DNA from: Paraburkholderia caballeronis
Lineage (GTDB): Bacteria > Pseudomonadota > Gammaproteobacteria > Burkholderiales > Burkholderiaceae
NCBI RefSeq assembly: GCF_900104845.1
Contig: NZ_FNSR01000001.1
Location: 124,001-188,000, forward strand
Direction: 5' to 3'
DNA: 64,000 bases
Shown here one piece after another: positions 35,225 to 42,918 of the stretch; position 1 is the first letter of the stretch; each line of letters starts with the position of its first letter. A program made the position numbers and the translations under genes. The notes beneath the pieces are model-generated. The model was not told where the DNA came from and ran no database searches. It saw only the letters and a list, made by a program, of their open reading frames with translations.

Positions 35225-36451
35225 ATGCATAACAGCGATAACGTACAACCTTTGACGAGCTGTCGCCACGAATCGGACCACTGCGTAGCCGATTCCCAGT
35301 TCGACTATCCGGGCAGCGAGTCAGGCTGGCAGTATCAAACGCTAGATTCGGACAACTGCTTTGGCGCGTGGCGAAAGCGGGCCGAATCGGCTGAAACCGC
35401 CACGCCGACTGCTTTTCTAGTCTGCGACGACCCTCACTGCATGATCGGTCGCGACTTTGTCCATCCCGGCCACACACATCGACCGTCGATGCAGTGGAAT
35501 GCAGACCGGGCGGGCGCATATCGGGTGGACGGCGAATTCGCACTCGTTCGCGCTGCCGCAAGCGGGAAGTTGCTGATCCAGCTGTACGTCGATGACGTGC
35601 GCGAGATCGAGCAGACACTTGATTTCCCCGACACCCTGAGATTCTCCGTTACCTGCCATCTTGCAGAGGGCAGCTTCGTGCGTCTCGTCGTCGGCCGAGC
35701 AGGCATCATCGACAATAATCACTGCCTGTTCTACGCGCGCATCACGCGTCTCGGTACGGACCATGGCTTTGACCTGATGTCGCGTACGATCAGGAAGGGG
35801 CGGCACGGTTCGTGGCGCGTGCTCGAACTCACGCTACGCGACTCGCTCGGCTACGACGTTCCGGCCCGTGGCCTTGCCGAACTCTCGCACAACCTGTTCG
35901 TCGGCGAATCCCGCCCGAACGTAACCGCGATGCAGGTTGCCCGCTCGGTGCATGCAGCTCATTTCGCCGCTCACGATCAAAACTTCAGGCTGCCCCGCTC
36001 GTTCAAGATACGCCGGGACAATGATGGCCACGCAGCCGCGACGGCTGGGAAGCATCCCGGCGGTCCGGTCACCGGATCGACAGATGGTGCGAAAGCCGCA
36101 TCGGCCCCCGCGCCAACGGATGCATCGGTTCCCGGCGCAGAGGCTGAAAGCCTGACCTCGTTTACGCCCGAACCCCACACGCTCCCTGGAGGTTTGCCGG
36201 TCACGGAAGTCGTTAATAGCCCTGTTGCCTCCCCTACGCATCAGAACCAAACACACAATCAACCGCTCATAGCCGGCAATCAGCATGTCGAGGACGTAGA
36301 GGAAACACCTGGCGGCGATGCCGGCCGACCGACCGTCGTCACTGCGACCGATCTGCACACAACACGCGACGGCAATCCGCTCGCCCCTCCGGTACACACT
36401 GATGTCCCGGTATCCGGGCAGCCAAACGCAAAGAGCAACTCCGATGAGTAG
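35225..36451 (+). CDS. Unknown capsule-locus protein: beta-rich domain plus disordered tail
   Basis: 408 residues. Residues about 30-260 look like a beta-sandwich-rich domain (GAYRVDGEFALVRAAASGKL, LLIQLYVDDVRE, FSVTCHLAEGSFVRLVVGRA). The last 140 residues are of low complexity, rich in Pro, Ala, Thr and His, and probably disordered. No signal peptide is visible and I do not recognise the family. It starts 116 nt after wcbA. Its stop overlaps the GMC oxidoreductase start (ATGAGTAG), so the two are translationally coupled. A glycan-binding or scaffold role is possible but not shown. Confidence 0.6.
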   Translation: MHNSDNVQPLTSCRHESDHCVADSQFDYPGSESGWQYQTLDSDNCFGAWRKRAESAETATPTAFLVCDDPHCMIGRDFVHPGHTHRPSMQWNADRAGAYRVDGEFALVRAAASGKLLIQLYVDDVREIEQTLDFPDTLRFSVTCHLAEGSFVRLVVGRAGIIDNNHCLFYARITRLGTDHGFDLMSRTIRKGRHGSWRVLELTLRDSLGYDVPARGLAELSHNLFVGESRPNVTAMQVARSVHAAHFAAHDQNFRLPRSFKIRRDNDGHAAATAGKHPGGPVTGSTDGAKAASAPAPTDASVPGAEAESLTSFTPEPHTLPGGLPVTEVVNSPVASPTHQNQTHNQPLIAGNQHVEDVEETPGGDAGRPTVVTATDLHTTRDGNPLAPPVHTDVPVSGQPNAKSNSDE

Positions 36452-37931
36452 TTCCGATTTCCATACCCTGATCATAGGTGCCGGCTTCGCCGGCATGTCA
36501 GTCGCTTACATGCTGGACGCATCTGGAACTGCGGTGATCGACCGCGGCGAGCCCTTCGATCCTGGTCAGGCTTCAGCAAACTTCAGCTACAAGGGGCGAG
36601 ACTACTTGCCCGGCCATTTCGAGCCTTTAATTGACGCAGAGGCATGCGTGATGCAGAGCTCCGATATCGCCAATCGCGCCGAGCTGCCGCTGTCGATGAT
36701 GTCGACCAACGTCACAACGTTCGTGCAGGGCGGGATTTCTAACTGGTGGGGCGGGTATAGCGCGCGAATTACGCGTAAGACTTTCGAAGTGCCGGGCGAA
36801 GTTGCGTGGCCGATAGGCTACGACGAGCTTGTACCGTACTACGAGCAGGCCGAACGTCTGATGCACGTGCACGGCGATCCAACTGCGGGCGATTACAGCA
36901 TCTTCGGTGAACTTCCCGGTTGGGATTACTGGAGATCTTATTTCCAGTCGATGTTTCCGCTCGCACGTGTCACGCCGCAGGCGAAGAACGTTTCGGATCA
37001 CGATACGCACAATTTTGGCCTGTGCATTGGAAATGGTCATTGCGGCCTGTGTGTCAACGACGCGAAAGCGCGTCCGGCGAACGTCTTTCCGTATATCGAC
37101 GTACATGGCAATTCGATCGCCGAAGAAATCCTTTTCGAGGGCGACCGCGCGGTCGCCGCGCGTGTGCGATCGGATGGCGAATTGCTGGAGATCTCGTTCG
37201 ATCGACTCGTGGTGGCGGCCGGCGGCATAGAGAACGTCACGTTGCTGAAGCGCAGCAAGCTTCCACAGGGCGTTCGCACTGCACGCATCGGCAGCAGTTA
37301 CCAGGATCATACCGCGTGTGAAGTACTTGGAATTTTGCCTGAGGCCTTCAGGCATTTTCATCTAGGCGCGGAAGGCGCGGTGGAAATTCCAGAACTCTCT
37401 GGTTATTTCCACGGCATTGAAGTCAAGACGCTGATGCTGACAGTCCCACCATCAGCAGAACAAACCGCGGCACTCGTGCAGAGCGGCGACAGTCCGGTCA
37501 GCCGTACGATCCATCTGAACAAGCTACTCCCCAGGATTGCCCGCTTTTACCTGCAGATGGAAGTCCCGCCCGAGTGGGGAGTGGAACTCCGGTCCCGCGG
37601 ACAGCGATCGTTCATCTATTCTTTGCCGTACCTTGAACACTGCCCGATTCTCGACGCTGTCGTCATGGAGGTGACGCGGAAGATGATCGACGCAGGCATC
37701 ATGATTGCGAAGATCGTTCCGCATCACCGGAACGGCTTCGGCGGTCACCACTACAGCGGTACGACGGCGATGGCAAGCGGCCCGCATGCGGTCGTCACAA
37801 GCAACCAGAGGCTCATCGGCACCAGCAACGTCTATTTAAACGGCGGCAGCGTAATTCCCCGCTGCGGCGGGGCAGGACCTACGCTTTCAATCGTTGCACT
37901 AGGGTTGCGACTCGGCGAGCATCTGCGTTGA
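36444..37931 (+). CDS. GMC-family FAD-dependent oxidoreductase
   Basis: A 495-residue flavoenzyme. It has the FAD-binding N-terminus TLIIGAGFAGMSVAYML, the GMC segment GGISNWWGGYSARI, VVAAGGIENVTLLKRSKLP (Rossmann closure), the active-site GFGGHHYSGTTAMA and the C-terminal VYLNGGSVIPRCGGAGPTLS. GMC enzymes oxidise alcohols, including sugar hydroxyls. ATG 36444 overlaps the previous stop. This family is not part of standard capsule export sets, so it may oxidise a sugar or alditol of this capsule. No signal peptide is visible, so it is probably cytoplasmic. Confidence 0.8.
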   Translation: MSSSDFHTLIIGAGFAGMSVAYMLDASGTAVIDRGEPFDPGQASANFSYKGRDYLPGHFEPLIDAEACVMQSSDIANRAELPLSMMSTNVTTFVQGGISNWWGGYSARITRKTFEVPGEVAWPIGYDELVPYYEQAERLMHVHGDPTAGDYSIFGELPGWDYWRSYFQSMFPLARVTPQAKNVSDHDTHNFGLCIGNGHCGLCVNDAKARPANVFPYIDVHGNSIAEEILFEGDRAVAARVRSDGELLEISFDRLVVAAGGIENVTLLKRSKLPQGVRTARIGSSYQDHTACEVLGILPEAFRHFHLGAEGAVEIPELSGYFHGIEVKTLMLTVPPSAEQTAALVQSGDSPVSRTIHLNKLLPRIARFYLQMEVPPEWGVELRSRGQRSFIYSLPYLEHCPILDAVVMEVTRKMIDAGIMIAKIVPHHRNGFGGHHYSGTTAMASGPHAVVTSNQRLIGTSNVYLNGGSVIPRCGGAGPTLSIVALGLRLGEHLR

Positions 37932-39223
37932 CGTTTGCCTTCGCGAAGCATACTCACAAGGCGCTGTCTGCGCCACTGCGGCAACGCAGGATCGTGGCGG
38001 CAAATAGGTAGTGCCTGCTCAAGCCGGAAAACGGGTTTGATTCCAGGGGTAGGCGCTATCTGCAAAAATATGCACGGCAAGGATTCGAGGTGCTCGTCCC
38101 GACGGTTGGAGCGACGGTAGACTTTGATCCGCTCCAACACCGTTGCCCGGTCGTACCCGGACAATCGGTGAGGCCTTTCGCGTTACCACTGCATTTGACC
38201 GTGCCGAATACTGCCACCTTGCCCGCTTCGCCCCGACCCATTTGCTGTGCCAGGCCCGCTGAACGCGGTTTCGCGGCATCCGGGCGAACCAGCGAACGAC
38301 TCGCGCGAATTTGCACTAATTGACGCGTCGAAGTATGTCCGATAGACGATAGACCGGAACATCAGGCACGAATCGTTCCGGCAGACCTATCTGCTCACCG
38401 CCGCTCAAACGTACAGAATCCCACGCCGATATCTGGCTAGGCCGCTTGCACACGCGCTGCATTTGAATCGTCCGTCAGACAACGGCTATGGCGTACTCGT
38501 CCAGGTTGGGCAGGAATTATATTTCTTAATTTTCGGCATCTTTCCTGCCTTGGCAAACTCGCACGTGCCGCCGGCAAACCGAACGGCGGGAGACTTTGCC
38601 CTCTGTCGCTCGGAATCTTCGGTCCGCGGGTCGCGCTCGATCTTCCCCCGCTAACGGCATTCGCGCAGCTATCTCAGACGCGGCACCTCCCAGCAATTAG
38701 CAAACCACTCAGGTGCGACCCTCCTCCAGCGGCTTGAGCATGTAATTCGCCACCCGGCGGTTCGATTCCTCGCAGCAACACGCTTTGTGTGCGATAGCCC
38801 CCACGCAGGGTCATTCAACAGCAATTTCCCGGCATGATAGACTTTCTGTGCCGATGCAAAATATAATTTATAGAAATAGAAGCCGGGCTGCGTTGCGGAA
38901 CTTGTCTCTGCCCGTCCGCCTCGACGACCTGGCGTTGCTGACGGGCCGCTAACCAACGGCGCAACCGCCCAAAGACCGACATAGATGCAGAAGGAAACCT
39001 GCGGAAATGCATTCAATCGCAAAGAGATCAACGGCATCAGCCAGATCGTCGCCACTGCTATACCCCGGTTCTCGCACCGCGCGCCGCAACGTAAGCGTTA
39101 ATGGCTATCGGCCTGCCTCACGGCGATGAAACTCCGTCACACGCTATGCGGAAAAATCTGGTTTTTGGCCTCAGCAATGCCTCCAATCTGTCACATGTCC
39201 GTTGCCCCGAACCGAGTCCTCCC
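37932..39223. other. 1.3 kb right border of the capsule locus without genes
   Basis: No supported gene is seen. A frame at 38669-39055 (minus) has one hydrophobic stretch but no coding character. The region is less GC-rich than what follows and includes an AT-rich patch near 38,860-38,880. It marks the change from capsule-type composition to the high-GC catabolic region starting at about 39,100. Confidence 0.4.
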
Positions 39224-40219
39224 ATGCCCTACCCCCTCCCCCCCGACTTCAAACTCACCTACTCCGACCTGCGCATCTCCGCTTCCGGCCTCACCCGCCC
39301 CGAATGCGTCCTCGCGCTCCACACCGGCGACCTGATCGCCGCCCACGGCAAGGGCGGCTACACGCACTGGCGCGCCGGCGCCGAACCGCGCCACGTGCTG
39401 CCTGCCGACGGCAACCCGCGCAAATACGTGCCGAACGGCATCGCGCTGTCGAAGCGCGGCACCGTGCTGTTCGCGAACCTCGGCAGTGAGCTGGGCGGCA
39501 TCTTCAGCATCGCCGGCGACGGCACGATCGAACCTGTAGTCGAAACCGTCGACGGCGCACCGCTCCCGCCAACGAACTTCGTCGTCGAGGACAACGCCGG
39601 CGCGATCTGGTTCACCGTGAGCACGCGGATGCGTCCGCGCGCGCAGGCGTGGACGCGCCGCGTCACCGACGGCTTCATCGGCGTCAGCGACACGAAAGGC
39701 TCGCGCATCCTCGCGGACGGTCTCGGCTACACGAACGAAATCGCGTTCTCGCCGGACCGCAAATGGGTGTACGTGAACGAGACCTACGCGCAGAAGGTCA
39801 GCCGCTTCGAATTGCTGCCGGGGCCGGCGCTGGGTCCGAAGGAAGTCGTCTGCCAACTCGGCGGCGCGGACTTCCCGGACGGCCTGTGCTTCGACGCGTT
39901 CGGCGGCGTGTGGATCACCTGTGTCGGCAGCAACCGCGTGATCGTCGTGCGCCCGGACGGCACCACGCAGATCGTGCTCGAAGACCTCGACGCGGAATAC
40001 ACCGACTACCTCGCGTCGCGCTACGCGGCGCACGCGCTGTCGGTCGAGGACATGGCGACGACCGGCAAGTCGCGGCTGAAAAGCGTGTCGAGCCTCGTGT
40101 TCGGCGGCCCGGACATGAAGACCGCGTATCTCGGCTGCCTGCTCGGCGACGCGGTGCTGTCGTTCGACAGCCCGATCGCCGGCGCGCCGACGACCAACTC
40201 GAACCGCTCGCTGCGCTAG
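39224..40219 (+). CDS. SMP-30/gluconolactonase-family lactonase
   Basis: A 331-residue six-bladed propeller of the SMP-30/LRE-like family. Metal-site stretches are ECVLALHTGD (Glu), YTNEIAFSPDRKWVYVNE (Asn) and FPDGLCFDAFGGVWIT (Asp), as in sugar-acid lactonases. ATG 39224 is chosen because homology begins there. It lies 71 nt upstream of an MHS-family transporter, so it probably hydrolyses the lactone of a sugar or organic acid imported by that protein. Confidence 0.82.
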   Translation: MPYPLPPDFKLTYSDLRISASGLTRPECVLALHTGDLIAAHGKGGYTHWRAGAEPRHVLPADGNPRKYVPNGIALSKRGTVLFANLGSELGGIFSIAGDGTIEPVVETVDGAPLPPTNFVVEDNAGAIWFTVSTRMRPRAQAWTRRVTDGFIGVSDTKGSRILADGLGYTNEIAFSPDRKWVYVNETYAQKVSRFELLPGPALGPKEVVCQLGGADFPDGLCFDAFGGVWITCVGSNRVIVVRPDGTTQIVLEDLDAEYTDYLASRYAAHALSVEDMATTGKSRLKSVSSLVFGGPDMKTAYLGCLLGDAVLSFDSPIAGAPTTNSNRSLR

Positions 40220-40290
40220 CGGCGCCGACGACGCGCGGCGCGACGAAAGACGCGGCGCGAACCGCATAACAAACACAAACGGAGACTCAC

Positions 40291-41679
40291 TTGAATCAGA
40301 CGACCAACGGCGGCAAGCCGGAAGACACACCCGCTTTCGCGGCCCGCAGAAAACGCGCGGTCATCGCGACGCTGATCGGCAATTTCATGGAGTGGTTCGA
40401 TTTCGCGGTGTACGGCTTCGTCGCCGTCAACATCGGCCACGCGTTCTTTCCGGCCGGCAACACGACGGCGGCGCTGCTGTCGTCGCTCGCGGTGTTCGGC
40501 ATCGCGTTCCTGCTGCGGCCGATCGGCGGCATGGTGCTCGGCGTGATCGGCGACCGCGTGGGCCGCCGCGAGTCGCTCGCGATCGCGATCATCATCATGA
40601 GCACGTCGACGTTCGTGCTCGCGATCCTGCCGACCTACCAGCACATCGGCATGTGGGCGACGGTCGCGCTGGTGCTCACGCGCTGCGTGCAAGGGATGTC
40701 GGTCGGCGGCGAGTGGATGGGCGCGGGCACGTTCATCGTCGAATACTCGCCGGCGAACCGGCGCGGGCTGTCGGCGAGCGTGATCTCGGCGACGGCGGCG
40801 TTCGGCGTCGCGGCGGGCAGTCTCGTGGTGTTCGCGATCTCCAGCTATCTCGACGCGCCGACGTTCGACGCCTGGGGCTGGCGCATTCCGTTCGTGCTCG
40901 CGGTGCCGGTCGGCCTCGTCGGGCTGTACATGCGGCTGAAGCTCGAAGACACGCCGGTGTTCGAGGAAATCAAGGCGCGCTCGGCGGGCAACGTGCAGAA
41001 AGCGCCGTTCCTCGCGTCGCTGAAGGAGGACATCCGGATGATCGGCATCGCGTTCTCGTTCGCGAGCATCACGGGCCTCGGCTTCTATTACTTCGTCACC
41101 TACATGGTGAATTACCTGCCGGTCACCGGCCATCTCGGCCGCACGGAGTCGGTGATGGTGAGCGGCGCGAGCCTCGTGCTGTACGGGCTCTTCTGTCCGC
41201 TCGCGGGCTGGCTGTCCGACCTGATCGGCCGCCGCAAGACGTTCCTGATCGGCATCTTCGGGCACATGGCGTTCGGCATTCCGGTGTTCTTCATGCTGTC
41301 GTCGGGCAGCATCGGCATCGCGTTCGTCGGCCTCGTGATCTTCGCGTCGTTCCAAGCGCTGATCAACGTGATGAACACGGTCGTGGTCGTCGAACTGTTC
41401 CCGCCGCGCACGCGGATGACGAGCGGCGCGCTCGCGCTGAACCTCGGCGCGGGGCCGGTCGCCGGCACGGGGCCGCTGATCGCGGCGGCGCTGGTCGCGA
41501 GCACGGGCATCGCGATTTCACCGGCGTTCTACCTGTGCGCGATCGCGCTGGTCACGTTCGTGATCCTGTATTTCGCGCTGCCGGAAACGTCGCGACGCTC
41601 GCTCGTCGAAGAAGAGCCGCTTGCGCCGCTGCGAGGCGAAGAGGACAACGGGCTGGAGGCGGCGCGCGCGACGCGCTGA
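40291..41679 (+). CDS. MHS-family MFS metabolite transporter
   Basis: A 462-residue, 12-helix transporter of the metabolite:H+ symporter family (KgtP/ProP/ShiA type). It shows NFMEWFDFAVYGFVA near the N-terminus, the loop 2-3 motif GVIGDRVGRRESLA and GMSVGGEWMGAG in helix 4. The substrate is probably an organic acid. It starts with TTG, supported by GGAG 6-7 nt upstream. It follows the lactonase gene, so the two probably form a small uptake and hydrolysis operon. The GntR gene is convergent 61 nt downstream. Confidence 0.87.
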   Translation: MNQTTNGGKPEDTPAFAARRKRAVIATLIGNFMEWFDFAVYGFVAVNIGHAFFPAGNTTAALLSSLAVFGIAFLLRPIGGMVLGVIGDRVGRRESLAIAIIIMSTSTFVLAILPTYQHIGMWATVALVLTRCVQGMSVGGEWMGAGTFIVEYSPANRRGLSASVISATAAFGVAAGSLVVFAISSYLDAPTFDAWGWRIPFVLAVPVGLVGLYMRLKLEDTPVFEEIKARSAGNVQKAPFLASLKEDIRMIGIAFSFASITGLGFYYFVTYMVNYLPVTGHLGRTESVMVSGASLVLYGLFCPLAGWLSDLIGRRKTFLIGIFGHMAFGIPVFFMLSSGSIGIAFVGLVIFASFQALINVMNTVVVVELFPPRTRMTSGALALNLGAGPVAGTGPLIAAALVASTGIAISPAFYLCAIALVTFVILYFALPETSRRSLVEEEPLAPLRGEEDNGLEAARATR

Positions 41680-41740
41680 CCGTCGCCGCGACGTGGCAAG
41701 GCCATGCTGACGACCGCATGCCCCAGGCCCCGCCGCTGGC

Positions 41741-42457
41741 TTACTTCCGCGCGACCTTCGCCGCCGCGGGCTTCGCGGGCGCGGCCTTCGACGCGGCGCT
41801 TTTAGCGGGCGCGGCCTTCGGCGCCACGTTCTTTTCGAGCCGGGTCCAGCCCGCGTCGATGTGCTCGACCATCGCGTCCGCGACGCCCTGCGCGTCGCGC
41901 GCTTCCAGCCTGCGGATGATCTCGACGTGCTCGTGCGGCAACTGCTTGAAGCGGCCGGCCTGGTCGTCGTGGAAGTTGAACGGGAATTTCGCCCACAGCA
42001 CGCGCACGAACTGCAGGGTCTGCTGGCAGTCCGCGATTTCGTACAGGCGGAAGTGGAAGCGCACGTTCGCGGAGCGGATCGGATACGGATCGCCGGCCTT
42101 GATCAGCGCGATGAACTCCTTGTGCATCGTGCGCAGCTCGGCGATGTCCTCCTTCGTCACGCGCTCGGCGGCGCGGTACGCGAGCATCCGTTCGAGCACG
42201 ACGCGCAGTTCGAAAATCTCGCGCACGCGCTGCGGATCGATGTTCGGCACGGACAGGCCGCGATGCGGCTCGCTGACGACGAAACCCTCCATTTCCAGAG
42301 CTTTCAGCGCCTCGCGCACCGGCGTGATCGACACGCCGAGTTCGGCGGCGATGTCGGCCTGCTTGAGCTTGTGGCCTCGCGGGTATTCGCCCGAGATGAT
42401 CCGTTCGCGCAAACGCTCTGCCACTTGATCGAGTTTTGTCAGGAAAGCCATGGTCAT
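41741..42457 (-). CDS. GntR-family (FCD) regulator with Ala/Lys/Pro tail
   Basis: A 238-residue FadR-subfamily regulator. The N-terminal winged HTH has LKQADIAAELGVSITPVREA and the C-terminal FCD domain has ILFELRVVLE-like helices (FELRVVLERMLAYRAAERV) and metal-site His positions. The last 35 residues are Ala-, Lys- and Pro-rich repeats (for example KAAPAKSAASKAAPAK), like histone-H1-type tails and unusual for this family. It is divergent from the CoA-transferase gene across about 460 nt and probably regulates that cluster. The second ATG at 42451 is an alternative start. Confidence 0.85.
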   Translation of the reverse strand: MTMAFLTKLDQVAERLRERIISGEYPRGHKLKQADIAAELGVSITPVREALKALEMEGFVVSEPHRGLSVPNIDPQRVREIFELRVVLERMLAYRAAERVTKEDIAELRTMHKEFIALIKAGDPYPIRSANVRFHFRLYEIADCQQTLQFVRVLWAKFPFNFHDDQAGRFKQLPHEHVEIIRRLEARDAQGVADAMVEHIDAGWTRLEKNVAPKAAPAKSAASKAAPAKPAAAKVARK

Positions 42458-42918
42458 CCAGAAGTGGGGCCGCCGTGATCCGGCCTTGCCGGTTGGAGTG
42501 GCACGCATGCGGACGACCGGCGAAATGGCCGCCGGCCCCCGGCCGCATGCTGCGCTGCGGCCCTATTGTACGACGCCGCGCGAGCCGTCCCGCCGCCGAT
42601 GCATTTTGTGTGCTCGCGTCCTCACGCTTCGCGCGGCGCTCACGCACGCATCGGCTTATGGGCGCCTGCGCCGCGTCCGGCCCCCGTTTGCCGCATCTTT
42701 TTCCGCGCATGCGTGGCATGCAGTCTCGAAGTCCGCGCCGCACGGCCGCCGTTTTTTTGCGTTCGACTCCCGCCATCTGCGTTTGGCCTGCGCATAGAAT
42801 ATATTTTATAATTTGCATCGATCAGGATTCGGCGGCATGGCCTGGAGGGATCGGGTTCGCAGTCGGTCCGCCGTTTCCGTCTCATGCCGCTCCCGGCTTT
42901 TCTCGACACAGGAGAACC
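42458..42918. promoter_or_regulatory. Divergent regulatory region, GntR / CoA-transferase
   Basis: 460 nt between a leftward regulator and a rightward catabolic operon. In very GC-rich surroundings an AT stretch (42798-42812, containing TATTTTATAAT) looks like a -10 region for the rightward operon and may overlap a GntR operator. AGGAGAACC at about 42910 is the ribosome site of the CoA-transferase gene. Confidence 0.4.

Noticed and set aside
38669..39055. 128-residue minus-strand frame with a hydrophobic start
   Set aside because: No ribosome site, no recognisable family, and odd Trp/Arg-rich C-terminus; treated as non-coding.
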